Source: an uncultured bacterium
GTDB lineage: Bacteria; UBP6; UBA1177
Direction: 5' to 3'
Assembly (NCBI GenBank): GCA_905235605.1
Contig: CAJOMF010000017.1
Location: 1-35,189 of the forward strand
DNA length: 35,189 nt
A program made the position numbers and the translations under genes. Shown one piece after another: positions 23,661-31,867 of this stretch. The notes under the pieces are model-generated. The model was not told the DNA's origin and searched no databases. It saw nothing but the letters and a program-made list of their open reading frames with translations. Position 1 is the first letter of the stretch. The number at the start of each line of letters is the position of its first letter.

Positions 23661-25223
23661 CTATTTTTCCGCTTCAACGGAAAGTTTTCTCATGAAGAAT
23701 TTGCCGAAGCAGAAAAGCGTTACAGGTGTGAGAAGCGCCATCGCACCGATCCAGAACCAGATCATCGCGTGGTCCGGCGAAGCGGGAAGGGGATGCCCGT
23801 TTTCAAACGGAGTGTAGATCTTGATGAGAAGTCCGGACATCGGACCGACGAAGAATTTTGCCGCAAACCAGGGCAGGATCGAAAGGGCGATATAGGTTCC
23901 TTCCTTTCCTTTGGGCGCGATCTCAGCGGTAAACTGCATGAGTCTCGGCGACCAGATCGATTCGCCGATCGTGAAAATGAAAATGAAGAAAATAAGCGGC
24001 CAGTATTCGGCAACTGCCGTGATCCCTGACATTTTTTCAGGAGAATCAACGAGATTCAGCCACTTTATGAAAACGAGTTCTCCAAGCGGAGTATTCGTCA
24101 GACCTTCAAAAAATGAAGGCGGAATGACCGCTATGAAGCATGCGAGCGACGAAACGATAGAGCCGATGATCATCATTTTGTAGGAGGAAGTCTTTTTCGT
24201 GATGTAGGAGACTATCGGAACTGCAAAAATGATGAGGACGGAGTTCAGAAAACCGTAGATGTTGCCGATCGGAGCACCTTCGCCCAAAACGCTGATGCCG
24301 TATTTCGGGAAAGTGTAGGAGAAGTGGAAGAATACGCAGCGGACGAAAAGGGTGAGGGCAAGGATCCCGATGTAGATCCAGAAAGTTTTTTCTACAACGA
24401 CGTTCCTGAGCATCGTCGCAACGTCGATTGCCGAGTTCTTGACCGATTCGAGGCCGCTTCCGAGCTCTTTTTTCGGCGTTTTTACAAGTTCGCCTTCATC
24501 GTTGATTTCAATGTGATCTCTGATGAAGAATGCGACGATGAGGCTGATGATGGTGAAGCCGAAACCGATGACGAAAACCATCTGGTAAGTTGTGAAATGC
24601 ATTCCTAAAAACATTGTTCCGGCGTTCTCATTGACGGCTCCGGCAGCGTCTGTGACAGAGAAAAAGCCTCTGATTTTGTCAAAAAGCATAGAGCCTATCG
24701 CGTAACCCAGGTTCATGAGAACGTAAAAAAGACCGAATCCCATCGCGGCGGTCTCTTTAGTCGTATATTTTTTGATCGCGATCGAAACAAGCGGGCCGAC
24801 GACGGCGAAACCTACCGCCATCGGGATAAAGCCGAGAACGAAAATAAGTGCCGGATTGGTGACGAACGACATAAAAAAGCGCGAAAAAAGCAGAAAGAAA
24901 ATGCTTATAAGCAGCGTTTTTCTAATGCCGATCGTGTCAACGACCGCGCCCGTCAGCATGCCGATGATAGAAAGGAGTATCGACCACACCATGATGTATG
25001 AACCCGCACCGAGATCGCTGATCCCGCAGTCTGCCGTGAGCCAGAGCGTGAGAGTGAGGTTCATCGCCATGTAGGCGGTGTATTCGATTATGTTGTAGAT
25101 GAAGAGGAGCCACATGTCGCGCGGACTTTTGCGCAGACCTTTCGCGTAACTCCAGATAATGCCGCCGAAAGCCAAAACTGCTCCGACGATAAGTGAATAA
25201 GTAATGATTTCAGTAACTTGCAA
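23661..25223 (-). CDS. MFS transporter (about 12 TM)
   Basis: 520 aa with about 12 hydrophobic segments. The MFS loop 2-3 signature is recognisable as GAVVDTIGIRKTLLISIFFL; GLFYVLMNLGYAIGS and a long central cytoplasmic loop (HIEINDEGELVKTPKKE) fit a POT/peptide-type or general drug/solute transporter. Substrate cannot be told. The start is a TTG codon at 25223 (minus) with AGGAGGG 5 nt upstream; no ATG lies near. Divergent from aroA; the shared intergenic region holds two palindromes. Confidence 0.8.
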   Translation of the reverse strand: MQVTEIITYSLIVGAVLAFGGIIWSYAKGLRKSPRDMWLLFIYNIIEYTAYMAMNLTLTLWLTADCGISDLGAGSYIMVWSILLSIIGMLTGAVVDTIGIRKTLLISIFFLLFSRFFMSFVTNPALIFVLGFIPMAVGFAVVGPLVSIAIKKYTTKETAAMGFGLFYVLMNLGYAIGSMLFDKIRGFFSVTDAAGAVNENAGTMFLGMHFTTYQMVFVIGFGFTIISLIVAFFIRDHIEINDEGELVKTPKKELGSGLESVKNSAIDVATMLRNVVVEKTFWIYIGILALTLFVRCVFFHFSYTFPKYGISVLGEGAPIGNIYGFLNSVLIIFAVPIVSYITKKTSSYKMMIIGSIVSSLACFIAVIPPSFFEGLTNTPLGELVFIKWLNLVDSPEKMSGITAVAEYWPLIFFIFIFTIGESIWSPRLMQFTAEIAPKGKEGTYIALSILPWFAAKFFVGPMSGLLIKIYTPFENGHPLPASPDHAMIWFWIGAMALLTPVTLFCFGKFFMRKLSVEAEK

Positions 25224-25246
25224 TTTTCCCTCCTGAGTAGATCCAC

Positions 25247-25264
25247 CCGTTAAAAAAATAACGG
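25247..25264. promoter_or_regulatory. Inverted repeat in the leader of the MFS gene
   Basis: CCGTTA (25247-25252) and TAACGG (25259-25264) with a 6-nt A-run between. On the minus strand it stands just before the SD of the MFS gene and could be an operator or leader hairpin. Confidence 0.35.
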
Positions 25265-25288
25265 AAGATTATATTTATAAGCGAGTTT

Positions 25289-25327
25289 AAATCAATAATT
25301 TGATTTAGAGTCGCCCTGTGGCATAAT
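25289..25327 (+). promoter_or_regulatory. aroA promoter with overlapping palindrome
   Basis: TTGATT (25300-25305), 16-bp spacer, CATAAT (25322-25327), then TGCGCTGTTTTTG. The -35 is inside AAATCAATAATTTGATTT (25289-25306, 7-bp perfect arms), so a repressor there would block the promoter of the aroA operon. Confidence 0.5.
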
Positions 25328-25349
25328 TGCGCTGTTTTTGAGGGGAATC

Positions 25350-26516
25350 ATGCTGTTAAACGATTTCATTCCGGTAGATAAAAGTTCCGCGATAAGGGCA
25401 ATTCTCTTTTCGCTGCTTACTGATGAGGATGTCAAAATTATCTGTGAAAATGAACTGCCGGAAGATGTGCTTTCTGCTCTCAACTGCTTGAATTTATTCG
25501 CTAAAGTTGTTGAACGAAATGGCGGGACTTACAAGATTTCAGGAAAGACAAAAAAGCCGGAGAGTCCGATAGACTGCGGAAATTCGGCGACGATGATGCA
25601 CCTTCTTATGGGGATCTCGGTTTATCTCGGAGTGGATTTTGAACTAACGGGAGACGAGTCTTTAATGTCGCGTGATCACAGCGATTTTTCTGAGGCTGTA
25701 AAACTTTACACCGGAAATTTTGTCGAAACGGCTCTCACGAAAGAGAGTGCCCAGCTCAAGTCTTTTCACCTTATTTCGATGCTGAAATTTGGCGGAAAGC
25801 TTCATTTTAAAAGCAGGACCCGCAGGAATACCGAAGATCTTCTCACCAAAATGGGGGCTGAGATAGTTGAAAAACCGAGCTCCATTGAAGTTTTTCCGGT
25901 TGATCGTCTGCACGGCTATTCAGTCGAAATCAAACTTGATCCGTCGTCCGCTTTCATTGCAGCGTGCGCCGCTTTGATTTTTAAAAAATCTTTTGAAATT
26001 TCAAACAGTTATAAAGACGATTCACGGATGACGCCTTTCGTTCTGCTTCAGAATGCGGGATTTGATATAAAAATCGAAGAGGAGAGCGGTTCATTCAAAG
26101 TTTTTGGAAATCCGACTAACAAAGAAGCGCACGATATAAATGTTGAAGAAAATCAAGTTGCAGAAATCATTGATGAAATACCGTTTATTGCACTGATGAC
26201 AGCACGTGCAGGGAAAACATTCTCGGTAAGAAACGCCTCATGGCTCAGAAACAAGGAGAGCGACCGTATCAGCGAAAGTGTAAAAAGGTTTTCTCTTGTT
26301 TTTGAAACTGAGGAGTTTGCCGACGGTTTCAGCGTTTCCGGTGCTTCAAAACACGCTCCGGCTGGGGAGATACCGCACAGTTTCGACCATAGGATGGAGA
26401 TGCTTTCAAGTTTGATGGCCCAAGATTGCGGCATAGATTTTAAGATGAATGATTCCTATAAAATTTCATTTCCAAAATTTTATGAATTTTTTAAATATTT
26501 GCAAAATGACCAATGA
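25350..26516 (+). CDS. aroA: 3-phosphoshikimate 1-carboxyvinyltransferase (EPSP synthase), divergent
   Basis: 388 aa, shorter than the usual 420-450. It joins phosphoenolpyruvate to shikimate-3-phosphate in chorismate synthesis. Seen: K11-S12-x3-R16 (the K-S-x3-R of the S3P/PEP site), DCGNSATMMHLLMG (75-88) for the GNAGT/GNAAT loop, TGDESLMSRDH, LRNKESDRISES (PEP loop) and FDHRMEM. The loop is class II-like: Ala80 stands at the Gly96 position (E. coli numbering) and Leu85 at Pro101, while the usual Arg100 is His84. The ATG at 25350 has GGGG before it. First gene of an operon with aroQ. Confidence 0.8.
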   Translation: MLLNDFIPVDKSSAIRAILFSLLTDEDVKIICENELPEDVLSALNCLNLFAKVVERNGGTYKISGKTKKPESPIDCGNSATMMHLLMGISVYLGVDFELTGDESLMSRDHSDFSEAVKLYTGNFVETALTKESAQLKSFHLISMLKFGGKLHFKSRTRRNTEDLLTKMGAEIVEKPSSIEVFPVDRLHGYSVEIKLDPSSAFIAACAALIFKKSFEISNSYKDDSRMTPFVLLQNAGFDIKIEEESGSFKVFGNPTNKEAHDINVEENQVAEIIDEIPFIALMTARAGKTFSVRNASWLRNKESDRISESVKRFSLVFETEEFADGFSVSGASKHAPAGEIPHSFDHRMEMLSSLMAQDCGIDFKMNDSYKISFPKFYEFFKYLQNDQ

Positions 26517-26754
26517 AATCAATGAATTAAGAAAAGAACTCGATTCGTTCGATGACCAGATTTCTGACCTTCTTCAGAAAAGAGTAGAAATCGGAAAAAA
26601 GATCGTGAAACTGAAAAAGGAAGCGGGGATATCCAAAGACGATCCGAACCGCGAAAAAGAGATCCTTGAGCGGATCACTGCCGGAAAAAGTGAGATCACA
26701 GAGCTTTTGAAAGAAATCTACGGGAGAATATTCGATTGGGTGAAAAATCACTAA
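26506..26754 (+). CDS. aroQ: Chorismate mutase, AroQ class
   Basis: An 82-aa all-helical protein converting chorismate to prephenate. The family pattern is clear: EINELRKELDSFDDQISDLL, QKRVEIGKKIVKLKKEAGI, then D-P-N-R-E-K-E-I-L. This supplies the Arg, Arg, Lys and Asp/Arg active-site positions. The ATG at 26506 overlaps the end of aroA by 11 bp and is not preceded by a good SD, so it depends on coupling with aroA. Upstream in-frame starts inside aroA are not used. Confidence 0.85.
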   Translation: MTNEINELRKELDSFDDQISDLLQKRVEIGKKIVKLKKEAGISKDDPNREKEILERITAGKSEITELLKEIYGRIFDWVKNH

Positions 26755-27791
26755 GTAGAGGAAAATATTTAAGAAAACTTGAGTTTCTGATCATAGTTCT
26801 GATCTCGTTTTCCCTCTATTTTCTGCTGAAGGAAGAGCCTCAAAAAGAAGAAATTCCCAAAATTCAGGAACTGGAAACCGTTTCAGCTCAGATCGAGCCG
26901 GAAAAGCCTGACAGTGAAGAAAAAGTTTCAGTCTATTTCGATAGAGAAGTCCTGCCGGTAGTTGAAAAAATGATAAAAAGCGCCGGAAAAACGATAGATG
27001 CGGCGACTTACACATATTCGAAAAACGAAGTGACACTCCTTTTGGAAAAACGGGCTTCCGAAGGTGTCAAAGTGCGTCTCGCGGCAGGAAAAAACAAGGA
27101 TAAAACGCTTCCGGTGTTCGATTTTTCGCTTGCAAAAACGGATAAAGGGATCTATCACCCGAAATTTTTTGTTTTTGATGATAAAGATGTGCTGATCCTT
27201 TCTGCGAATATCTCTTCTTCTGCTGACGCTTCGAACAACGCCGTCCTTTTCAGGAATGTTCCCGAGGCTGCGGCGATACTTAAAGCTGAAATTGACGACG
27301 TTTTTGCAGGAAAAATAGAAAAAAGATGCGCCGATGGCTGTAAAACCGAGATCGGAACGATAATTTTCAATCCCGGAAAGGGCTGTGTGAAGGTGCGTGA
27401 CGAATTTCTTGCTGCAGAAAAGTCGGTAAAAGGGGCGGTTTACACCGTGACGCAGAAAAATCCGCTCATCACCGGGCTGAAAAAAGCGGTCAAACGCGGA
27501 GTCGATACGCACCTCATCATCGACAACTGGCGCGGAGAAGACGGAAAGATCGTGAATAAAAAAGCGGCGAACTACCTTGAAAGTATCGGTGCAAAACTCA
27601 AATACGACGAGTCGGAAAGCACTGACAACCGTCTTTTCCACCACAAATTTGCAGAAATCGACGGAGAAACGGTGATTTTCGGATCGATGAACTGGACTGC
27701 TTCAGCATGTTACAGAAACCGTGAGATAATCGTTATTGCAAAAAATCCCGCGGTCGCGGCTGTTTTTTCCGATTATTTTGACAACTTTTAA
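26736..27791 (+). CDS. Phospholipase D-like protein with N-terminal membrane anchor
   Basis: 351 aa. An N-terminal anchor (KLEFLIIVLISFSLYFLL, 14-31) is followed by a Glu/Pro-rich linker and two PLD domains. HKD motifs: H141-x-K143 with D148 or D149 and SAN, and H302-H-K304 with D309, then GSMNW. PLD-fold proteins are nucleases, phospholipases or phosphatidyltransferases; here the two-motif, envelope-anchored form fits a PLD-type nuclease or lipid enzyme. TTG 26736 is taken as start (GGGAG 8-10 nt upstream, 19-bp overlap with aroQ); the next ATG would remove the anchor. Third gene of the operon; a terminator follows. Confidence 0.75.
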   Translation: MGEKSLSRGKYLRKLEFLIIVLISFSLYFLLKEEPQKEEIPKIQELETVSAQIEPEKPDSEEKVSVYFDREVLPVVEKMIKSAGKTIDAATYTYSKNEVTLLLEKRASEGVKVRLAAGKNKDKTLPVFDFSLAKTDKGIYHPKFFVFDDKDVLILSANISSSADASNNAVLFRNVPEAAAILKAEIDDVFAGKIEKRCADGCKTEIGTIIFNPGKGCVKVRDEFLAAEKSVKGAVYTVTQKNPLITGLKKAVKRGVDTHLIIDNWRGEDGKIVNKKAANYLESIGAKLKYDESESTDNRLFHHKFAEIDGETVIFGSMNWTASACYRNREIIVIAKNPAVAAVFSDYFDNF

Positions 27792-27795
27792 AATC

Positions 27796-27816
27796 AAACT
27801 TCTTCGGGGAGTTTTT
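27796..27816 (+). terminator. Intrinsic terminator of the aroA-aroQ-PLD operon
   Basis: AAACTTC (27796-27802) and GGAGTTT (27808-27814) form a 7-bp stem with one G-T pair around loop TTCGG, followed by more T residues. It lies 5 bp after the PLD stop codon. Confidence 0.55.
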
Positions 27817-27851
27817 ATTCCGCCGATTTCTTTGTAAAAATTTTCAAACAA

Positions 27852-27857
27852 TATAAA
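27852..27857 (+). promoter_or_regulatory. Putative -10 of the Lon-like protease operon
   Basis: TATAAA followed by GTGCGCTGTTTTTTT, matching the start-site context at other promoters; the -35 (TTGTAA, 27832-27837) is only 14 bp away, so this is weak. The ATG is at 27891. Confidence 0.4.
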
Positions 27858-27890
27858 GTGCGCTGTTTTTTTGAATCGGAGGAGGAAAAA

Positions 27891-30272
27891 ATGAAGTCAG
27901 TAGTCAAAGAACTTAAACCGAAAGATTTGAGATATTATCCCGAACTTGCCAAATACAAAGGTAAAACTACCAAAGAAATCAAGCCTGTTTCACTGTTTTC
28001 GTTCCAGAAAAGAGGGTTCGAGGCACTTGATTTCGGAATGGATGTCAGCAAAAAGGGATTCAACATCTATGTCGCAGGCGAAGCCGGAAGCGGAAAGACT
28101 TCAAATGTCAGAAAATATATTGAGGATGTTGCGAAACACCTGCCGGTTCCTGATGATGTTCTCTATGTTTACAACTTTGAGGATTACGATTCTCCGAATA
28201 TGCTTTTCATGAAGGCGGGAAGCGGCGAAAAGTTCATCAAAGACATGGATGAACTGCTTGACGGATTCATCGAACAGATCCCGAGGCAGATGGAAAGCGA
28301 AAATTTTGAAAGTCTCCGTGCCGAAGTTGCCCAGACTTACCGGGACAATATGCAGAAAAGCTATAACGAACTTGAGGCTGAAGCTGCCAAACTCGATTTT
28401 GCGCTGAGTTCGACTGATAACGGGCTCGTTCTGAATCCGATCGTCGGCGGTCAGCCTATAGGCAAGGAGCAGTATGAATCTCTCAACGAAGAGGAAAAGG
28501 AAAAAATCAGAGAGAACGAAAGTGCGCTTCAGGAAAAGCTGATCGCGTACTTCCATCAGGACAGGAAAAACGAGAAGGAATACAAGGAGCAGATGAGCGA
28601 CTTGCAGCGCACAACGGTCAAAAAGATAATTTCAGAGCCGCTGAACGAACTATCGAAAAAATACGGCAAAAACGAGAGGATCAACGAATATATCAATTCG
28701 ATAGCCGAGTTTACGATAAACAACTTCAACGATTTTTTTATCTACCGTGATTTTCTCGAAGGGAAAGTCGATCCGATGAAGACAATCCTGCCTGATTTCA
28801 AGGAATACAAAGTCAATCTGCTTATAAACAACAAGGATCTGAAGGGCGCACCGGTGATCTACGAGACGAACCCGACATTTCAGAATATCATCGGATACTT
28901 CGAATATGAAGAGAACCACAATTCGCTTTTCACAGATTTTACAAGGCTGAAACCGGGCGCTCTGCACCGTGCCAACGGAGGGTTTCTGATCATTCAGGCC
29001 GACGACATTCTGAAAAACTACTATGCCTGGACCGCCTTGAAACGCGCTGTCCGCAACAGATTTATAAAAATCGAGGATATGGATGCAGATTTCAAATACC
29101 GCGTCATAACCGCGCCGAATCCGGAACCTGTTCCGCTTGAAATAAAGATCGTTCTTATCGGCGACGAGGAGATCTACCACCTGCTTTACGAGCGCGACCC
29201 TGAGTTCAGGCGCATTTTCAAGGTCAAGGCCGATTTCGAGTCCGTTGTAGACGTCAACGCTTCAACGACTGACACGCTCATCGGTTTCATTTCGAGGATC
29301 GTCAACGAAGACTGCGAGCTTCCGTTTGACATGAGCGCGATAAGAAGGCTGCTTTTCTACAGCTCGAGACGTGCCGAAGACCAGACGAAATACAGAGTCC
29401 ACGCAAGCGACATAGTCGAGATCATTGTCGAAGCCGTTTACTGGGCGCAGCATCATAACAAAAAAGTCGTCTCGGAAGAGATGGTCATCACCGCGATCGA
29501 AAGCCGTGAAAAAAGATACGACAGATTCCGCGAGCACTACTTCGAATCGATAAAGAAAGGAACGATCCTGATCGATGTCAAAGGGGCGAAAGTAGGGCAG
29601 ATCAACGGTCTGGCGGTCTATCAGATAGGTGATTTCAGCTTCGGTATCCCGTCAAGGATCACGGCTAAGGCTTTTGCAGGCCAGCGTGAGATCGTAAACA
29701 TTGAGCGCGAAGCGATGCTCTCAGGTGCTATACACGATAAAGGTTCAATGATTCTGGCTGGTTATCTCGGCGGGCTCTTTGCTGTCAAAAAACCGCTTTC
29801 CTTCTCGGCCTCTATCGCATTCGAGCAGAGTTACGGCGGAGTAGACGGCGACAGTGCAAGTTCGACCGAGCTTTACGCGCTGATGTCGGCTTTGGGCGAC
29901 GTTCCGATAAAGCAGTCGATCGCAGTTACCGGTTCTATCAACCAGATGGGCGAGATACAGCCTATCGGCGGAGTGAACGAGAAAATCGAAGGTTTCTTTG
30001 AAATCTGCAACCTCAGAGGATTGACAGGCGATCAGGGAGTCATGATCCCGATCCAGAATGTCGGCAACCTCAACCTCAGCGATGAAGTCGTCAAAGCGGT
30101 CGAAAACGGAAAATTCCACATCTACGCGATAAAAAACGTTCTCGAAGGGATCGAGATCCTGACAGGAGTTCCCGCAGGAACGAGAGGTAAGGACGGAAAA
30201 TTTACGAAAGGTTCGGTCTTTGCAAAAATAGATGCAAAACTTGAAGCACTCAGAGGAGACGGAGAGAAATAA
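27891..30272 (+). CDS. Lon-like ATP-dependent protease (AAA_32 / Lon_C)
   Basis: 793 aa. The N-terminal ATPase has Walker A GEAGSGKT (63-70) and a Walker-B-like HRANGGFLIIQADDIL, with a long coiled insertion (about 130-270, Glu/Lys-rich). The C-terminal protease domain has S655 in GDSASS and K698 in GGVNEKIEGF, the Ser-Lys dyad. This matches the AAA_32-type Lon family, distinct from classical LonA (no LON substrate domain). It degrades damaged or regulatory proteins in the cytoplasm. The ATG at 27891 follows GGAGGAGG and is preferred over the upstream in-frame start at 27858. Overlaps the next start as TAATG. Confidence 0.9.
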   Translation: MKSVVKELKPKDLRYYPELAKYKGKTTKEIKPVSLFSFQKRGFEALDFGMDVSKKGFNIYVAGEAGSGKTSNVRKYIEDVAKHLPVPDDVLYVYNFEDYDSPNMLFMKAGSGEKFIKDMDELLDGFIEQIPRQMESENFESLRAEVAQTYRDNMQKSYNELEAEAAKLDFALSSTDNGLVLNPIVGGQPIGKEQYESLNEEEKEKIRENESALQEKLIAYFHQDRKNEKEYKEQMSDLQRTTVKKIISEPLNELSKKYGKNERINEYINSIAEFTINNFNDFFIYRDFLEGKVDPMKTILPDFKEYKVNLLINNKDLKGAPVIYETNPTFQNIIGYFEYEENHNSLFTDFTRLKPGALHRANGGFLIIQADDILKNYYAWTALKRAVRNRFIKIEDMDADFKYRVITAPNPEPVPLEIKIVLIGDEEIYHLLYERDPEFRRIFKVKADFESVVDVNASTTDTLIGFISRIVNEDCELPFDMSAIRRLLFYSSRRAEDQTKYRVHASDIVEIIVEAVYWAQHHNKKVVSEEMVITAIESREKRYDRFREHYFESIKKGTILIDVKGAKVGQINGLAVYQIGDFSFGIPSRITAKAFAGQREIVNIEREAMLSGAIHDKGSMILAGYLGGLFAVKKPLSFSASIAFEQSYGGVDGDSASSTELYALMSALGDVPIKQSIAVTGSINQMGEIQPIGGVNEKIEGFFEICNLRGLTGDQGVMIPIQNVGNLNLSDEVVKAVENGKFHIYAIKNVLEGIEILTGVPAGTRGKDGKFTKGSVFAKIDAKLEALRGDGEK

Positions 30273-30559
30273 TGTCAACAGTAAATATCAACTACAAACC
30301 GGAAAAACCGGAAGAATATGTCTGGAACTGGATCGATGAAAACCTAGAAAAAATGGTGAAAAGAAAAGTTCCCAGTGAAAATATAAACCTAGTCGTTGAT
30401 AAGGCTAGACAAGTTGTTGAATTTAAAGGAAAAACGATCAAAGGACTGATGACTTTCAAAGAAGGCGTGATCGATATGAATATCGAAATCCCGCTTCTTT
30501 ACAGGATGTTCGGCCAAACTATCAGGACTTCGATCCTCGATATACTGAAATCTATATAA
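30272..30559 (+). CDS. Small protein resembling polyhydroxyalkanoic acid system family
   Basis: 95 aa. The C-terminal half VVEFKGKTIKGLMTFKEGVI then DMNIEIPLLYRMF fits the PHA_gran_rgn pattern (FkG....G.......i......P.....F...I...I), a small protein first found near PHA-granule genes. Function not known in detail. Start overlaps the lon-like stop (TAATG), so it is co-translated. No PHA synthase is in the window, so the family name should not be taken as a role. Confidence 0.5.
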   Translation: MSTVNINYKPEKPEEYVWNWIDENLEKMVKRKVPSENINLVVDKARQVVEFKGKTIKGLMTFKEGVIDMNIEIPLLYRMFGQTIRTSILDILKSI

Positions 30560-30572
30560 TTAGGAGTTTGAA

Positions 30573-31253
30573 ATGAAAAAATGTTTTAAAATCGTTACGT
30601 TTTTTTTGTTTCTGGCGGCTCTTTTTCTTGCCGTTTCCTGCGGCGAATCCGAAAAGAAGCCAGATCCGCTTGAAATCACACACAAAGTCCTGCTTGAAAC
30701 GAGTGAAGGCAACATCACTTTAGGTCTTTACGGCAACGGAATGCCTGGCACGGTCAACAATTTCATCGGCTATGTCGACCGCGGTTTCTACAACGGCCTT
30801 ATTTTCCACAGAGTCGTCAAAGGTTTCGTTATCCAGGGCGGCGGACTTGATGAAAATCTGAACGAAAAAGAGACTCTTGCTCCGATAAAACTCGAAATGC
30901 CGCCGAGTGCCGAAGTTAAGGACGAAAACGGTAAAGTTACAGGCAGAAAACTTTTGATAAGCCACGACAAATACACTCTTGCGATGGCGAGAAGGCGCGA
31001 TCCCGACAGTGCGGCAAGCCAGTTCTACATCACTCTCGAAGCGACTCACAACCTCGATCCGAATCCGAATACGGCACAGCCCAACGGTTACGCTCCTTTC
31101 GGAAAAGTCCTCGAAGGTTTTGAAGTCGTCGACAAGATCGGTGCGAAACCTGTAACTACAAAAAATATGTATCAGGGTGTTCCTGTCGAAAACGTAAAAA
31201 TTATTAAAATGAGCATTGTCGCAAGACCTCAGCCCAAAGAGGAGAAAAAATAA
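30573..31253 (+). CDS. Cyclophilin-type peptidylprolyl isomerase, lipoprotein
   Basis: 226 aa. Lipoprotein signal MKKCFKIVTFFLFLAALFLA then VSC (Cys23). The cyclophilin core follows: LETSEGNITLGLYGNGMPGT, NNFIGYVDRGFYNGLIFHRV, FVIQGGG (active site), DSAASQFYITL and GYAPFGKVLEGFEVVDKI. It assists folding of envelope proteins by prolyl cis-trans isomerisation, held at the membrane by lipid. An insertion (about 95-125) separates the GGG and the QFYI strands. SD TAGGAG before the ATG. Stop overlaps queD (TAATG). Confidence 0.9.
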   Translation: MKKCFKIVTFFLFLAALFLAVSCGESEKKPDPLEITHKVLLETSEGNITLGLYGNGMPGTVNNFIGYVDRGFYNGLIFHRVVKGFVIQGGGLDENLNEKETLAPIKLEMPPSAEVKDENGKVTGRKLLISHDKYTLAMARRRDPDSAASQFYITLEATHNLDPNPNTAQPNGYAPFGKVLEGFEVVDKIGAKPVTTKNMYQGVPVENVKIIKMSIVARPQPKEEKK

Positions 31254-31630
31254 TGAAACTTGAAGTTTACCGCGAGGTGCAGTTTTCTTCGGCTCACCGG
31301 CTGAGGAATTATCACGGAAAATGCGAGAATCTGCACGGTCACAACTGGAGAATCCGCCTTTTCGTAACGAGGGAAAAACTCGATGAAACAGGCTTTGTCA
31401 TGGATTTCAAGGTCCTTGATGCCGTTTTGAAGGATATAATGGAACTTCTTGATCATAAGGATCTGAATTCATTAAAAGAATTTGAAACTGTCAATCCGAC
31501 TGCCGAAAATATAGCCATTCTCATATTCAGACTCGCTGAAAACGAAATTTCTGCAATCGACAGCCTTGTAAAAGTTTCCAAAGTGTGTGTCTGGGAAAGC
31601 GACAAATCGTGTGCAATAGTCGAGGCTTAA
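31253..31630 (+). CDS. queD: 6-carboxytetrahydropterin synthase / QueD-PTPS family
   Basis: 125 aa. Zn ligands H15 (SSAHRL), H28 and H30 (LHGHNW) and catalytic Cys24 (GKCENLHGH) are present; LLDHKDLN and WES give the other catalytic His and the substrate-binding Glu. The spacing and Cys are typical of QueD, second step of queuosine/7-deazaguanine synthesis, rather than animal-type PTPS. Starts on the stop of the cyclophilin gene. No other que genes are in the window. Confidence 0.85.
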   Translation: MKLEVYREVQFSSAHRLRNYHGKCENLHGHNWRIRLFVTREKLDETGFVMDFKVLDAVLKDIMELLDHKDLNSLKEFETVNPTAENIAILIFRLAENEISAIDSLVKVSKVCVWESDKSCAIVEA

Positions 31631-31867
31631 CCAACGCTCACAAATTCCGTAAATTTGAAACCGGGGAAAAGTAGCGTAAATCTTAAAAAGAGACAGAAAC
31701 CCGAACATTCTGTGTTTTGTCCGCTCGGTTCCGTGCAGCAAATGCGGCTGAGCAAGGCTCAACGAAAAGGCGCTTTTGCTATTTCACGAAATGAAAATAT
31801 TGTCAGCCAACAAATAAAAAATATAATTCTTCGTTGTTTTGAAATAATCACTTTTAGGGGGTTCAAA

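Noticed and set aside
26928-27644. 238-codon minus-strand frame opposite the PLD gene.
   Set aside because: Shadow of a gene with two intact HKD motifs; composition unnatural.
31655-31867. 71-residue N-terminal extension of the first Asp/Ser lipoprotein.
   Set aside because: The lipoprotein signal peptide begins at 31868 with GGGGG before it; the extension has a basic, low-quality composition.
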